A stretch of DNA of 64,000 nucleotides. Origin: an uncultured Woeseiaceae bacterium. GTDB lineage: Bacteria; Pseudomonadota; Gammaproteobacteria; Steroidobacterales; Woeseiaceae. The notes beneath the pieces are model-generated. The model was not told the origin of the DNA and did no database searches. It was given only the letters and a program-made list of their open reading frames with translations. Where the stretch lies: assembly GCA_945787845.1 (NCBI GenBank), contig CALZJH010000008.1, forward strand, positions 1 through 64,000, written 5' to 3'. Positions 8,068-16,757 of this stretch are shown one piece after another. Position numbers and translations under genes: made by a program. Each line of letters opens with the position of its first letter. Position 1 is the first letter of the stretch.

Positions 8068-8579
8068 TTGACGGTGCTTTGCTGAACGTAGAAGCGGTTC
8101 GTTCGGGTGCGAATCAGCATCTTGCCCGTCTCGTCCAGAACCTCGGCCTGCAGATTGTGTACGCCCCGCCAGACTTCCTGGAGCTGGAAACTGGTGCCGT
8201 TCACCATCCGCGGGTTGCCGTCGAAATACACCCGAATCTGGTGACCGGGCTGCAACCCCGGACTCAGGGACAGCGACACGTTGAGTACGCCCTCTATGTT
8301 CCATAGCGTCTCTTCGGCGCCAGGCGAGGCGACCTCGAAACTTTCGTAGCGCGGCGTTGCGGCGGCGTCGTCAGCGTCTGCATCGGCGCCCGCTGTGGCG
8401 CGGCGCCGCGACAGCGACTGGCTCGTATTGGGTTCGTCAATAACGATGCGTGTCGCACCGGGCTCCGGGCGGTCTGAGTAGTGGACCACGCCCTCTTCAT
8501 CCGTCCACGTCCAGGTGTCTGCCGCGGCAACGGTCGTTGCGAGCAGCCCCAGAAGGACGAGAATCGTTCGTGTTTCCAT
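8064..8579 (-). CDS. DUF4124 domain-containing exported protein
   Basis: 171 aa. A signal peptide (METRTILVLLGLLATTVAAAD) is followed by the DUF4124 motif TWTDEEGVVHYSDRPEPGA. A central Ala/Asp-rich linker leads to a C-terminal beta-sandwich-like region (IRVYFDGNPRMVNGTSFQL, VEVLDETG-like strands). Function is unknown; such proteins are periplasmic. It sits between glnA and ntrB, where many gammaproteobacteria have a similar gene, and its stop TAA overlaps the presumed start of ntrB. Co-transcription with glnA and ntrBC is likely, but a role in nitrogen control is not established. Confidence 0.88.
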   Translation of the reverse strand: METRTILVLLGLLATTVAAADTWTWTDEEGVVHYSDRPEPGATRIVIDEPNTSQSLSRRRATAGADADADDAAATPRYESFEVASPGAEETLWNIEGVLNVSLSLSPGLQPGHQIRVYFDGNPRMVNGTSFQLQEVWRGVHNLQAEVLDETGKMLIRTRTNRFYVQQSTVN

Positions 8580-8619
8580 AAAGTTAGCATAGCAGCGCAG
8601 GCATGTTTCCGGCTAGTGA

Positions 8620-8645
8620 CCGGGCGGCGAAAAGTGCCGCCCGGT
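8620..8645 (-). terminator. GC-rich hairpin downstream of glnA
   Basis: A roughly 9-bp stem (ACCGGGCGGC pairing with GCCGCCGGT, one bulged base) encloses a GAAAAGT loop, 16 bp past the glnA stop. No T-run follows in the direction of transcription, so it may be a partial terminator or an RNA-processing hairpin that lowers read-through from glnA into DUF4124-ntrBC. Confidence 0.4.
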
Positions 8646-8660
8646 TCACAGTTTTGACTT

Positions 8661-10070
8661 TTACAGGCTGTAATACATGTCGAATTCGACCGGATGTGTC
8701 GCCATGCGCAGGCGCGTGACGTTTTCCATCTTGAGGTCGATATAGGCGTCGATGAGGTCATCGCTGAACACGCCGCCCGCCTTGAGGAAGTCGCGATCGC
8801 TGTCGAGTGCGCTCAGCGCCTCTTCCAGCGAGAACGCAACCAGCTTGAGTTCTTTCTCTTCCTCCGGTGGCAGGTCGTAGAGATCCTTGTCCATGGCATC
8901 GCCCGGGTGAATCTTGTTCTGGATGCCGTCGAGGCCAGCCATCATCAGTGCAGCAAATGCGAAGTACGGGTTAGCCGTTGAATCCGGGAAGCGAACCTCG
9001 ATGCGGCGGCCCTTCGGGTTGGCGATGTACGGGATACGAATCGACGCCGAGCGGTTACGTGCGGAGTAGGCGAGAATGGTCGGCGCTTCGAATCCCGGAA
9101 CCAGGCGCTTGTAGCTGTTGGTCGAGGGGTTCGCGAAGGCATTGATGGCCTTGGCGTGCTTGATGACGCCGCCGATGTAATACAGCGCGGTCTCGGACAG
9201 GCCGCCGTAACCGTCACCGGAAAACAGGTTTTCGCCGTCTTTGAACAGGGACTGGTGAACGTGCATGCCGTTGCCGTTGTCATTCACGAGAGGCTTGGGC
9301 ATGAATGTCGCCGTCTTGCCGTACGCGTGCGCCACGTTGTGCACAGCATATTTCATGACCTGGACTTCGTCGGCCTTCCTCACCAGGGTGTTGAATTTCG
9401 TGCCGATTTCGCACTGTCCGGCCGTCGCAACCTCATGGTGATGCACCTCGGTGGTCACGCCGAGCTCTTCGATCGCGAGACACATCGAGCCGCGAATGTC
9501 GTGCAGCGAGTCAACCGGCGGAACCGGGAAGTAGCCGCCTTTGACTGTCGGGCGGTGTCCCGTGTTGCCTTCTTCGTAGCTTCGGTCGGTGTTCCATGCG
9601 CCTTCTTCCGAATCGACCTTGTAGAAGCAGCCCTGCATCGTGTCGTCCCACGTCACATTGTCGAAAACGAAAAATTCATTTTCCGGTCCGAAGTACGCCG
9701 CATCGGCGACGCCTGTCGACTGCAGGTAAGCTTCGGCACGCTGTGCCAGGGAGCGGGGACAGCGATCGTAGCCCTGCATGGTCGAAGGCTCGACGACGTC
9801 GCAACGGATGTTCATCGTCGGCTCATCGGGGAAGATATCGATGACCGCCGATGCCGGATCGGGCATCAGGATCATGTCGGACTCATTGATGCCCTTCCAG
9901 CCGGAGATCGACGAGCCGTCAAACATCTTGCCGTCCTCGAACACATCATCATCGATTGTGTGCGTGGGCACCGTTACGTGTTGTTCCTTACCAATCGAGT
10001 CTGTGAAACGAAAATCGACAAACTTGACCTCTGCCTCTTTGATTAAGGCCATTACCTCTGCGGCTGTCAT
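8661..10070 (-). CDS. glnA: glutamine synthetase, type I
   Basis: 469 aa, the standard dodecameric GSI-beta length. It forms glutamine from glutamate, ammonia and ATP. Visible signatures: [12 protein letters not shown] near the N-terminus, the metal/glutamate segment [13 protein letters not shown], the ATP region [19 protein letters not shown], and Tyr398 in [10 protein letters not shown], the adenylylation site used by GlnE. The ATG at 10070 has a GGAGG ribosome site. The upstream region contains a sigma-54 promoter and two NtrC sites, indicating induction under nitrogen limitation. DUF4124, ntrB, ntrC and a GNAT gene lie downstream on the same strand. Confidence 0.98.
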   Translation of the reverse strand: MTAAEVMALIKEAEVKFVDFRFTDSIGKEQHVTVPTHTIDDDVFEDGKMFDGSSISGWKGINESDMILMPDPASAVIDIFPDEPTMNIRCDVVEPSTMQGYDRCPRSLAQRAEAYLQSTGVADAAYFGPENEFFVFDNVTWDDTMQGCFYKVDSEEGAWNTDRSYEEGNTGHRPTVKGGYFPVPPVDSLHDIRGSMCLAIEELGVTTEVHHHEVATAGQCEIGTKFNTLVRKADEVQVMKYAVHNVAHAYGKTATFMPKPLVNDNGNGMHVHQSLFKDGENLFSGDGYGGLSETALYYIGGVIKHAKAINAFANPSTNSYKRLVPGFEAPTILAYSARNRSASIRIPYIANPKGRRIEVRFPDSTANPYFAFAALMMAGLDGIQNKIHPGDAMDKDLYDLPPEEEKELKLVAFSLEEALSALDSDRDFLKAGGVFSDDLIDAYIDLKMENVTRLRMATHPVEFDMYYSL

Positions 10071-10137
10071 GGGTTTCCTCCGGTTTTCATGCAGTCAAAA
10101 AAAGTGGCCGCAACGTGCGGCCCGTTGCTCTGTGTGA

Positions 10138-10154
10138 TTGCACGAAGTGTGCCA
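10138..10154 (-). promoter_or_regulatory. sigma-54 (-24/-12) promoter of glnA
   Basis: On the minus strand the sequence is TGGCACACTTCGTGCAA. It has GG at -24 and GC at -12 with 10 nt between them, against the consensus TGGCAC-N5-TTGCA. The predicted start of transcription is near 10128, giving a leader of about 58 nt before the glnA ATG. The match and placement with respect to the two NtrC palindromes make this one of the clearest regulatory sites in the window. Confidence 0.88.
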
Positions 10155-10216
10155 AAATGGGGCGCACGATAAGCGCTTGTTTTTTAAAAATAAAAAGACT
10201 CGGCCCCTGCCGGGCT

Positions 10217-10233
10217 CGCACCATTATAGTGCA
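10217..10233 (-). promoter_or_regulatory. NtrC-binding site (promoter-proximal)
   Basis: CGCACCATTATAGTGCA fits the NtrC consensus TGCAC-N7-GTGCA with one mismatch in the outer base. Its centre lies about 97 bp upstream of the predicted glnA transcription start. The second site is 31 bp further away, about three helical turns, which puts both on the same DNA face. Confidence 0.85.
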
Positions 10234-10247
10234 TTTGTCCGGCGCTG

Positions 10248-10264
10248 CGCACCTTTTTGGTGCG
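10248..10264 (-). promoter_or_regulatory. NtrC-binding site (promoter-distal)
   Basis: CGCACCTTTTTGGTGCG is a near-perfect palindrome, CGCAC-N7-GTGCG, centred about 128 bp upstream of the predicted glnA start. Spacing and position resemble the two strong enhancer sites of E. coli glnAp2. The rest of the 302-bp intergenic region 10071-10372 holds the glnA leader and the glyQ promoter; no credible gene was found in it. Confidence 0.85.
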
Positions 10265-10335
10265 CCTGCCGGGGCCTGGTTTCCCGACGGCGCGTGGCTG
10301 TGGCAATGGGCGCGCAGCGGAGCCCCAAAACTCGT

Positions 10336-10341
10336 TATACT
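10336..10341 (+). promoter_or_regulatory. candidate -10 box of glyQ
   Basis: TATACT lies 31 bp upstream of the glyQ ATG. The matching -35 region is poor, so activity would need checking. Confidence 0.35.
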
Positions 10342-10372
10342 GCGCGCCTTTATCACCACCTGAAACGCCTGA

Positions 10373-11302
10373 ATGAATACGGACACATCGCCCTCAGCGC
10401 TGAGCTTCCAGGACCTTATCCTCAAGCTGCAACAGTATTGGGCAGAGCGCGGCTGCGTCGTCATGCAGCCCTATGACATGGAAATGGGTGCGGGCACTTT
10501 CCACCCGGCGACGTTCCTGCGTGCTGTCGGCCCGGAGCCCTGGTCGGCTGCGTACGTTCAGCCCAGCCGCCGGCCGACGGACGGGCGTTACGGTGACAAC
10601 CCGTTTCGCCTGCAGCACTACTACCAGTACCAGGTTGTGCTCAAGCCTTCGCCCGACGACATACAGGAAATGTACCTGGGCTCACTTGAGGCCATCGGCA
10701 TCGACCCGACCGTGCATGACATCCGCTTCGTGGAAGACAACTGGGAATCACCGACGCTGGGCGCCTGGGGTCTCGGCTGGGAGGTCTGGCTGAACGGCAT
10801 GGAAGTAACCCAGTTCACCTATTTCCAGCAGGTTGGCGGACTCGAATGCCGGCCCGTGACCGGCGAGATAACCTACGGTCTCGAGCGCCTCGCAATGTAT
10901 CTGCAGAACGTGCACAGCATTTTCGATCTTGTCTGGACGGACGGGCCGCTCGGTCGCATTACTTACGGGGACGTTTATCACCAGAACGAGGTCGAACAGT
11001 CTCGCTACAACTTCGAGGAGGCCGACATCGATGCGCTCTTCAGCGCATTCGATCATGCCGAAAAGGAGTGCGAACGGCTGATCGAGCTGGGCCTGGCGCT
11101 GCCGGCCTACGAACAGATGTTGACTGCATCGCATACCTTCAACCTGCTCGATGCTCGCCAGGCGATATCGGTAACCGAGCGCCAGCGGTTCATCCTGCGC
11201 GTGCGCACGATGTCACGATCCATTTGCGAAGCCTATTACGCGAGCCGTGAGTCGCTCGGCTTTCCCATGGTCGAGTCTGTTGCCAAAGGAGCGTCGTCAT
11301 GA
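10373..11302 (+). CDS. glyQ: glycyl-tRNA synthetase, alpha subunit
   Basis: 309 aa. This is the catalytic class II subunit of the alpha2-beta2 bacterial glycyl-tRNA synthetase. Motifs include [22 protein letters not shown] near the N-terminus, [16 protein letters not shown] (class II motif 2 area) and [10 protein letters not shown] (motif 3 area). It ends in an ATGA overlap with glyS, which would keep the two subunits in step. Confidence 0.98.
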   Translation: MNTDTSPSALSFQDLILKLQQYWAERGCVVMQPYDMEMGAGTFHPATFLRAVGPEPWSAAYVQPSRRPTDGRYGDNPFRLQHYYQYQVVLKPSPDDIQEMYLGSLEAIGIDPTVHDIRFVEDNWESPTLGAWGLGWEVWLNGMEVTQFTYFQQVGGLECRPVTGEITYGLERLAMYLQNVHSIFDLVWTDGPLGRITYGDVYHQNEVEQSRYNFEEADIDALFSAFDHAEKECERLIELGLALPAYEQMLTASHTFNLLDARQAISVTERQRFILRVRTMSRSICEAYYASRESLGFPMVESVAKGASS

Positions 11303-13386
11303 GCAAGGCCGACGATTTTCTGGTCGAGATCGGCACGGAGGAGTTACCACCCAAAGCGCTGCGTTCATTAATGGAAGCCTTCGGCGCCAACCTCGAAGCG
11401 GGTATTGACGATGCGCGTCTTCCGCACGGCGAGGTTCGCGGCTATGCGAGTCCACGACGTCTCGCGGTGGCGGTTGAGAATCTCGCACGATCCCAGGGTG
11501 ACCGGAGTGTCGAGCAAAAGGGCCCGCCGGTCCGCGTTGCATTCGATGCCGACGGTAACCCGACGCCGGCCGCAACGGCGTTCGCAACAAAATGCGGCAC
11601 GACGATCGAGAAGCTCGACCGAATCGAGACCGAAAAGGGCGAATGGCTTGTCTTTCACACCGTTGAGAAAGGGAAAACTGCCGCCGAGCTGTTGCCGGAC
11701 ATCATAGAGCGCTCCCTTGGGTCGCTGCCGATTCCGCGGCGCATGCGGTGGGGCGCCGGCGATGCCGAGTTCGTCCGGCCGATTCACTGGGTCGTTCTCC
11801 TGCACGGCGAAGACGTTGTTGATGCGTCTGTCATGGACATCGCGGCGGGACGCGTAAGCCGCGGTCACCGTTTTCACTCTTCCGGACCCGTTTCCATCAG
11901 CGCGCCCGATGACTATCTCGGCGCACTGGAAAAAGACGGCTTCGTCATTGCCGATTTTGCGCGACGCCGCGAGATGATTATCGAGGGCGTCGATGCTGCC
12001 GCGGAGCGCGTGGGTGGAAACATCGTCGATGGCGAAGATCTTTACGATGAAGTTGCCGCACTCGTTGAGTGGCCGGTTCCCATCGTCGGCGCGTTCGACG
12101 AGGTCTTCCTCGAGCTGCCGCGGGAAGTTGTCATCTCGACATTAACCGGGCACCAGCGCTACTTCCCGGTTGCCGACGACCGCGGCACGCTGCTGCCGCA
12201 CTTCGTCACCGTGGCCAACCTCGAAAGCAAGGACCCGGAGCAGGTTATCGAGGGCAATGAGCGCGTCATTCGTCCGCGCCTTGCCGATGCGGCATTTTTC
12301 TGGGACAGCGACCGCAGGAAAACGCTGGACGCACGCCAGGAGACATTGCGTGACGTTGTCTACCAGCAGGGGCTCGGCAGTGTCTTCGACAAGAGCCAGC
12401 GCACGGGACGCCTCGCGGCATGGCTCGCAGACCAGCTGGGCGCCGAGACCGCCATCGTGGAGCGTGCCGCGTCACTCGCCAAGTGCGACCTGGTTACGGG
12501 CATGGTCGGCGAGTTTCCCGACCTCCAGGGAACGATGGGGCGCTACTACGCTCTCGCTGGCGGCGAGCCTGATGCTGTTGCGAACGCGATTGGCGAACAG
12601 TACCTGCCGCGCTTTGCTGGCGACGAGCTGCCCGAGTCGCTGCCGGGCCAGATGCTCGCTGTCGCGGACAAACTCGACACCCTCGCGGGCGTCTTTTCCA
12701 TCGGCAAGAAGCCGAGTGGCAATCGCGACCCGTTCGGGCTGCGGCGCGCGGCGCTTGGTGTCGTGCGCATTCTCATCGAGCGCGGTATCGACGTCGACCT
12801 GAAAGCCATGATCGCGAAGGCCGTCGCGGAACAACCGGACAACAAGACGCCGGCAGACGAGCTGCATACCGACCTCTATGGTTTCATCACGGATCGCTTG
12901 CGCCGTTACTTCCTCGATCGCGACACGGGTCTTAGCGTGGAAACCTTTGAGGCCGTGATGCTTCGCCAGCCGGTATCGCTCGTGGACTTCGACCGCCGGC
13001 TTGCCGCCGTGCAGACCTTTGCCCGGCTAGACCAGGCCGAGAGCCTGGCGGCTGCGAACAAGCGCATCGCGAACATCCTGCGCAAGGCCGGAGACCCCGA
13101 GGGGCTCGTGGTGTCGACCGGGCTGTTCGAACTCGACGCGGAGCGGGCGCTCCACAACGCGCTCGAGAACGCCCGCGAAAAGGTCTCCCCAATGCTCGAA
13201 CAGCGTCGATATGCCGAGATCCTCAATAAACTGGCAGACTTGCGCGACCCCGTCGACCGGTTTTTCGACGATGTCATGGTCATGGCAGATGATGATGCCG
13301 TCAGAAAGAACCGTTTGGCGCTCTTGGGCGAACTTCGGGCCCTTTTCTTGGACGTTGCCGACATATCGCGGCTTTCCTTAGGCTGA
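11299..13386 (+). CDS. glyS: glycyl-tRNA synthetase, beta subunit
   Basis: 695 aa, the usual beta-subunit length. The N-terminus [18 protein letters not shown] is the family signature. The central region holds [20 protein letters not shown] and the HD-like part; the C-terminus is the tRNA anticodon-binding DALR region. It supplies tRNA recognition for GlyQ. The ATG overlaps the glyQ stop by 4 bp. Confidence 0.98.
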   Translation: MSKADDFLVEIGTEELPPKALRSLMEAFGANLEAGIDDARLPHGEVRGYASPRRLAVAVENLARSQGDRSVEQKGPPVRVAFDADGNPTPAATAFATKCGTTIEKLDRIETEKGEWLVFHTVEKGKTAAELLPDIIERSLGSLPIPRRMRWGAGDAEFVRPIHWVVLLHGEDVVDASVMDIAAGRVSRGHRFHSSGPVSISAPDDYLGALEKDGFVIADFARRREMIIEGVDAAAERVGGNIVDGEDLYDEVAALVEWPVPIVGAFDEVFLELPREVVISTLTGHQRYFPVADDRGTLLPHFVTVANLESKDPEQVIEGNERVIRPRLADAAFFWDSDRRKTLDARQETLRDVVYQQGLGSVFDKSQRTGRLAAWLADQLGAETAIVERAASLAKCDLVTGMVGEFPDLQGTMGRYYALAGGEPDAVANAIGEQYLPRFAGDELPESLPGQMLAVADKLDTLAGVFSIGKKPSGNRDPFGLRRAALGVVRILIERGIDVDLKAMIAKAVAEQPDNKTPADELHTDLYGFITDRLRRYFLDRDTGLSVETFEAVMLRQPVSLVDFDRRLAAVQTFARLDQAESLAAANKRIANILRKAGDPEGLVVSTGLFELDAERALHNALENAREKVSPMLEQRRYAEILNKLADLRDPVDRFFDDVMVMADDDAVRKNRLALLGELRALFLDVADISRLSLG

Positions 13387-13387
13387 T

Positions 13388-13948
13388 ATGCCAGGGCGGG
13401 TGGGTTCAAGGGGGCTTCTGATTCTTGATCGCGACGGTGTGATCAACCAGGACTCGAGCGACTTCGTGAAATCGCCCGCCGAGTGGCTGCCGCTGCCCGG
13501 GAGCATCGAAGCGATCGCGAAACTCAGCCGCGCCGGCTACACCGTGGCGATCGCGAGCAACCAGTCCGGGCTGGCTCGCGGCCTGTTCGGGCGCGACGCG
13601 CTGAGAGCGATGCACCGCAAGCTTCGAAGCCTCGTCGCGGCCGAGGGCGGAAAGATCGCCCGTATCGTCGTTTGCCCGCATGGCCCCGATGATGGCTGTA
13701 CCTGCCGCAAACCCATGCCGGGTCTGTTGCTGCGCCTGGCGCGGCACTTCGACACGAGCCTTGCCGGCGTGCCGGTCGTTGGCGACTCGCTCCGTGACCT
13801 GCAGGCGGCGGCGCGCGCCGGGGCCGACCCGGTGTTGGTGCTGACGGGCAACGGTGAGCGGACGCTGCGCGGACTGCCACAAGAACTGCAGCACGTGCCG
13901 GTCTACAACGATCTCGCCGCATTCGCCGCCGACGCGGTCTGCGGGTAA
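13388..13948 (+). CDS. gmhB: D-glycero-beta-D-manno-heptose-1,7-bisphosphate 7-phosphatase
   Basis: 186 aa of the HAD superfamily. The nucleophile motif is LILDRDGVIN, motif 2 is ASNQSG, and the zinc-binding insertion is CPHGPDDGCTCRKP, which distinguishes GmhB/HisB-type phosphatases. It removes the 7-phosphate in ADP-heptose synthesis for the lipopolysaccharide inner core. It begins one base after the glyS stop and is followed after 4 bp by a plsC-like gene, a glyQS-gmhB-plsC order seen in related bacteria. Confidence 0.92.
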   Translation: MPGRVGSRGLLILDRDGVINQDSSDFVKSPAEWLPLPGSIEAIAKLSRAGYTVAIASNQSGLARGLFGRDALRAMHRKLRSLVAAEGGKIARIVVCPHGPDDGCTCRKPMPGLLLRLARHFDTSLAGVPVVGDSLRDLQAAARAGADPVLVLTGNGERTLRGLPQELQHVPVYNDLAAFAADAVCG

Positions 13949-13952
13949 CTCT

Positions 13953-14705
13953 ATGATGATCTGGCTGCGCTCACTCCTGTTCCTGACGTTTGGCTTCACG
14001 ACGGTGCTGATTTACGCGACCTTCATCATGCTCCTGTTCTGGGCGCCGCGGTCCTGGCGCCGCGCCGCAGTGGTTCAATACTGCAACCTGTGTCTCTGGG
14101 CCGGAGATTTTTTCTGCGGCATGAAGGTCGTCGTGGAGGGCACGGAAAACATCCCGGCCGAGCCCAGCGTCATCATGATCAAGCACACGACGACGCTGGA
14201 AACCTACGGTCACGTACCGATGTTTCCGCCCACCGCGTGGGTCGTGAAGCGGGAACTGATCTGGGCGCCGATCTTCGGCTGGGCCATCGGGCTGGTGCTT
14301 TCGCCCATCGCGATTAAGCGCAGCGCGCGCGGCAACGCGGTCAAGCAGGTTATTAGCAAGGGCAAGGAGAAGCTCGCCAGCGGCATATGGGTGACGATTT
14401 TTCCGGAGGGCACGCGCATGCCTCCGGGCGAGACCCGCAAGTACGGCGTGTCCGGCGCGGCGCTCGCGCAGGAGGCAAACGTCATGATCGTTCCGGTTGC
14501 GCACAATGCCGGCGATCTTTGGCGTCGCCGCGAGTTCATCAAGCGGCCGGGAACGGTGCGCTTCTGCATCGGCCCGCCGATTAGCGCGCAGGGCCGCCCG
14601 CCCAAGGAAACCAACCTGATCGTGCAGGACTGGATCGAAAACAAGATGAAGGAAATCAGCACGGCTTACCAGGACAAGCAGAAACCCAATGAACCGATTG
14701 ACTAA
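13953..14705 (+). CDS. PlsC-type 1-acylglycerol-3-phosphate acyltransferase family protein
   Basis: 250 aa from ATG 13953 (a second ATG follows at once); the frame is open further upstream but lies over gmhB. One N-terminal membrane helix (about residues 5-28) is followed by the acyltransferase domain. The first block reads IKHTTTLETYG, an HX4E in place of the usual HX4D; the third block FPEGTR is intact. It probably transfers an acyl chain to a lysophospholipid at the inner membrane. The HX4E form also occurs, to my knowledge, in some proteobacterial homologues next to gmhB, so it need not mean loss of activity. Confidence 0.85.
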   Translation: MMIWLRSLLFLTFGFTTVLIYATFIMLLFWAPRSWRRAAVVQYCNLCLWAGDFFCGMKVVVEGTENIPAEPSVIMIKHTTTLETYGHVPMFPPTAWVVKRELIWAPIFGWAIGLVLSPIAIKRSARGNAVKQVISKGKEKLASGIWVTIFPEGTRMPPGETRKYGVSGAALAQEANVMIVPVAHNAGDLWRRREFIKRPGTVRFCIGPPISAQGRPPKETNLIVQDWIENKMKEISTAYQDKQKPNEPID

Positions 14706-16341
14706 ACCCCTGCGCAGCGCTGTCGCACTGCTTGTTGTTGCGCTGCTCGCGTCATGTGCCTCCGCACCGCCCCAAACACTGGACGAGTCGCTGGACCTGA
14801 TTCGCAAGCGCGCGTTGCAGCGCCATGTGGCCTGGCTGGCTCACGACGATCGCGCCGGTCGCATGACAGGTGAGGCCGGGTACGATCATGCTGCCGCCTA
14901 TGTCGCCGAACAGTTCGAGTCGATGGGCCTTGAGGCCGCCGGCAGCGACGGATGGTTCCAGCCCGTCGCGTTGCGATCCTACAAACCAAAAGAGGAGTCG
15001 GCGAAACTCGTTCTGCATGGCGCGCAGGGAGACGAAGCGCTCGTCTACCGCGATGACTTCTCCGTATCCGCAGACCCGGTTGCGGCATCAACGAGCGTTC
15101 GGGGCGAAGTGGTTTACGTGGGTTACGGGGTGCATGCACCGAAGCTCGGCTACTCGGACTACGACGGCATCGATGTGTCGGGAAAGATCGTTGCGCTGTA
15201 CGGCGGTGCGCCCGAAGCTCTCGCAGGCGAAGACCGGGCGTTCTACGCGTCGTCGCTCGCAAAGCGGAAAGAGGCCGTCGCGCGCGGCGCCATTGCTACG
15301 ATATCGCTTCGATCCCGGAAGGCCGAGGAACGCCGCCCCTGGGAAGAGTCGAAAGCGCGCATCGGCAAGCGTTCACGCATGACCTGGGTCAACGGCGCCG
15401 GTGAAGCCGCGGATTACCTGCCACAGCTAAGGGGTGGCGCGTACCTGAGTCCCGACGCCGCGACCCGCCTGTTTGCCAACGCGCCGCTGAGTTATGAGGC
15501 GTCTCTCGACGCAGTGTCGGCCGGGGAGGTCGCTTCCGCGCAGCTTGGAGTTGAGGTCACGATCTCGGCCGAGTCGGTGCACGAGACACTGAGCAGTCCG
15601 AATGTCGTCGGGCTCGTGCGCGGGTCAGATCCGGTGTTGGCCGACGAATACGTTGTCTACACGGCGCACCTCGACCACCTGGGCACCGAGGAGAAAGACG
15701 GCGAGACGCAGGTCTATAACGGCGCTTATGACAACGCGATGGGCGTCGCGCTGATGCTGGAGACCGCGCGCGCATTCGCCGCCTTGCCGCCGCGCCGCTC
15801 GATCCTGTTCGTTGCGGTAACGGCGGAAGAGCGCGGCCTGCTGGGTTCGGACTTCTTCGTCAACAACCCTGTCGTGCCGCCGGGATCCATTGTTGCCAAC
15901 ATCAACCTGGATATGCCGCTGTTCCTCTACCCGGTCGCTGACCTGGTCGCGTTCGGCGCCGAAAACTCAAGCCTGCAGTTCGTTGCCGAAGCGTCCGCGG
16001 AAGCGGAGGGCTTCCGCTTCGCGCCAGACCCCATGCCTGAAGAAAACCTGTTTGTGCGAAGCGACCAGTACTCGTTTGTGCGCAAGGGCATACCGTCAAT
16101 ATTCCTGGTTCCAGGGTTTACGTCACTCGATGGCGATGTCGACGGGGAGGCGCTTTTTCGGGAACACCTCAAAGAGCATTACCACAAGGCGAGCGACGAC
16201 CTGAGTCGGCCCATAGACTGGAAGTCAGCGCTTCGCTTCGCCCGAGCGCATACGCGTATCGGCTATACGGTTGCCAGCGAGACCGGCAGGCCGACGTGGC
16301 TGGAAGGCAATGTATTCGGCGTGCGTTTCGCGACGCCCTAG
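14689..16341 (+). CDS. M28 family metallopeptidase, lipoprotein
   Basis: 550 aa. A lipoprotein signal peptide ends LLASC (lipobox Cys23). A PA-like inserted region (residues about 130-260) precedes the M28 zinc domain. Zinc ligands are recognisable in YTAHLDHLG (His327), NGAYDNAMG (Asp), VTAEERG (Glu-Glu, catalytic and metal), NINLDMP (Asp) and the late HYHKASDD (His). Likely an aminopeptidase on the outer membrane or in the periplasm. Its start overlaps the upstream acyltransferase by 17 bp. Its end overlaps the convergent small lipoprotein gene by 4 bp. Confidence 0.9.
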   Translation: MNRLTKPLRSAVALLVVALLASCASAPPQTLDESLDLIRKRALQRHVAWLAHDDRAGRMTGEAGYDHAAAYVAEQFESMGLEAAGSDGWFQPVALRSYKPKEESAKLVLHGAQGDEALVYRDDFSVSADPVAASTSVRGEVVYVGYGVHAPKLGYSDYDGIDVSGKIVALYGGAPEALAGEDRAFYASSLAKRKEAVARGAIATISLRSRKAEERRPWEESKARIGKRSRMTWVNGAGEAADYLPQLRGGAYLSPDAATRLFANAPLSYEASLDAVSAGEVASAQLGVEVTISAESVHETLSSPNVVGLVRGSDPVLADEYVVYTAHLDHLGTEEKDGETQVYNGAYDNAMGVALMLETARAFAALPPRRSILFVAVTAEERGLLGSDFFVNNPVVPPGSIVANINLDMPLFLYPVADLVAFGAENSSLQFVAEASAEAEGFRFAPDPMPEENLFVRSDQYSFVRKGIPSIFLVPGFTSLDGDVDGEALFREHLKEHYHKASDDLSRPIDWKSALRFARAHTRIGYTVASETGRPTWLEGNVFGVRFATP

Positions 16342-16757
16342 CGGCGCGCGGCACGGGCGATTTCGCGAAGCTCGTCGGCCTGGCCCGGTTCGAGTTCGTA
16401 CAAAGCCTTGATCCGACACCCCCGGAACGTGTCCATGCCTGGATACAGCCCTCGCGAATCACGACGGATGTCCGGCTCCACGCGACCGTCATCGCGCCGA
16501 TAACAGCGAGAGTAATATTCGAGCAGGTAGTCCTGTCGACGCGTGCTGACGATGACGTACGTGTCGTTGACGTCTCTCGCCATCAGCTGCTCCATTGTGC
16601 GGACCTTGTCCACCTGGGGAAGCTCGTTCACTTCGATAAAGTCGACGATCGCCGACTCTTCCCGCGGCTCTTCGGGGTCGCCGGGTGCGGCACAGGCCGT
16701 GATCACAATCGCGAGAGATACGATGGCCGTACTTCTTGTCTGTCTAGCGATTCTCAT
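16338..16757 (-). CDS. small lipoprotein, DUF6491-like
   Basis: 139 aa from ATG 16757; the frame is open to 16781 but the signal peptide starts at MRIARQTRSTAI. The lipobox is VITAC. The mature part has ELPQVDKVRTMEQL, a central strand region DTYVIVSTRRQDYLL, and Cys residues in YYSRCYR and FRGCRIKALYEL that could form a disulfide. This pattern resembles DUF6491 lipoproteins of gammaproteobacteria; the assignment is from memory of the family and is not certain. Function unknown. The start overlaps the end of the GST-like gene by 14 bp. Confidence 0.75.
   Translation of the reverse strand: MRIARQTRSTAIVSLAIVITACAAPGDPEEPREESAIVDFIEVNELPQVDKVRTMEQLMARDVNDTYVIVSTRRQDYLLEYYSRCYRRDDGRVEPDIRRDSRGLYPGMDTFRGCRIKALYELEPGQADELREIARAARR

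Noticed and set aside
6976-8304. A 442-residue NtrB starting at ATG 8304
   Set aside because: The extra N-terminus is the wrong-frame reading of the DUF4124 gene, rich in Arg, Gly and Ser and unlike any NtrB.
10149-10165. Third NtrC-like sequence overlapping the -24 element of glnA
   Set aside because: Only the inner bases agree with the consensus and the outer TGCA arms do not; it partly reflects the -24 box itself.
10138-10476. 112-codon frame spanning the glnA-glyQ intergenic region
   Set aside because: It runs across the sigma-54 promoter, both NtrC sites and the glyQ start; it has no ribosome site and no protein-like pattern.
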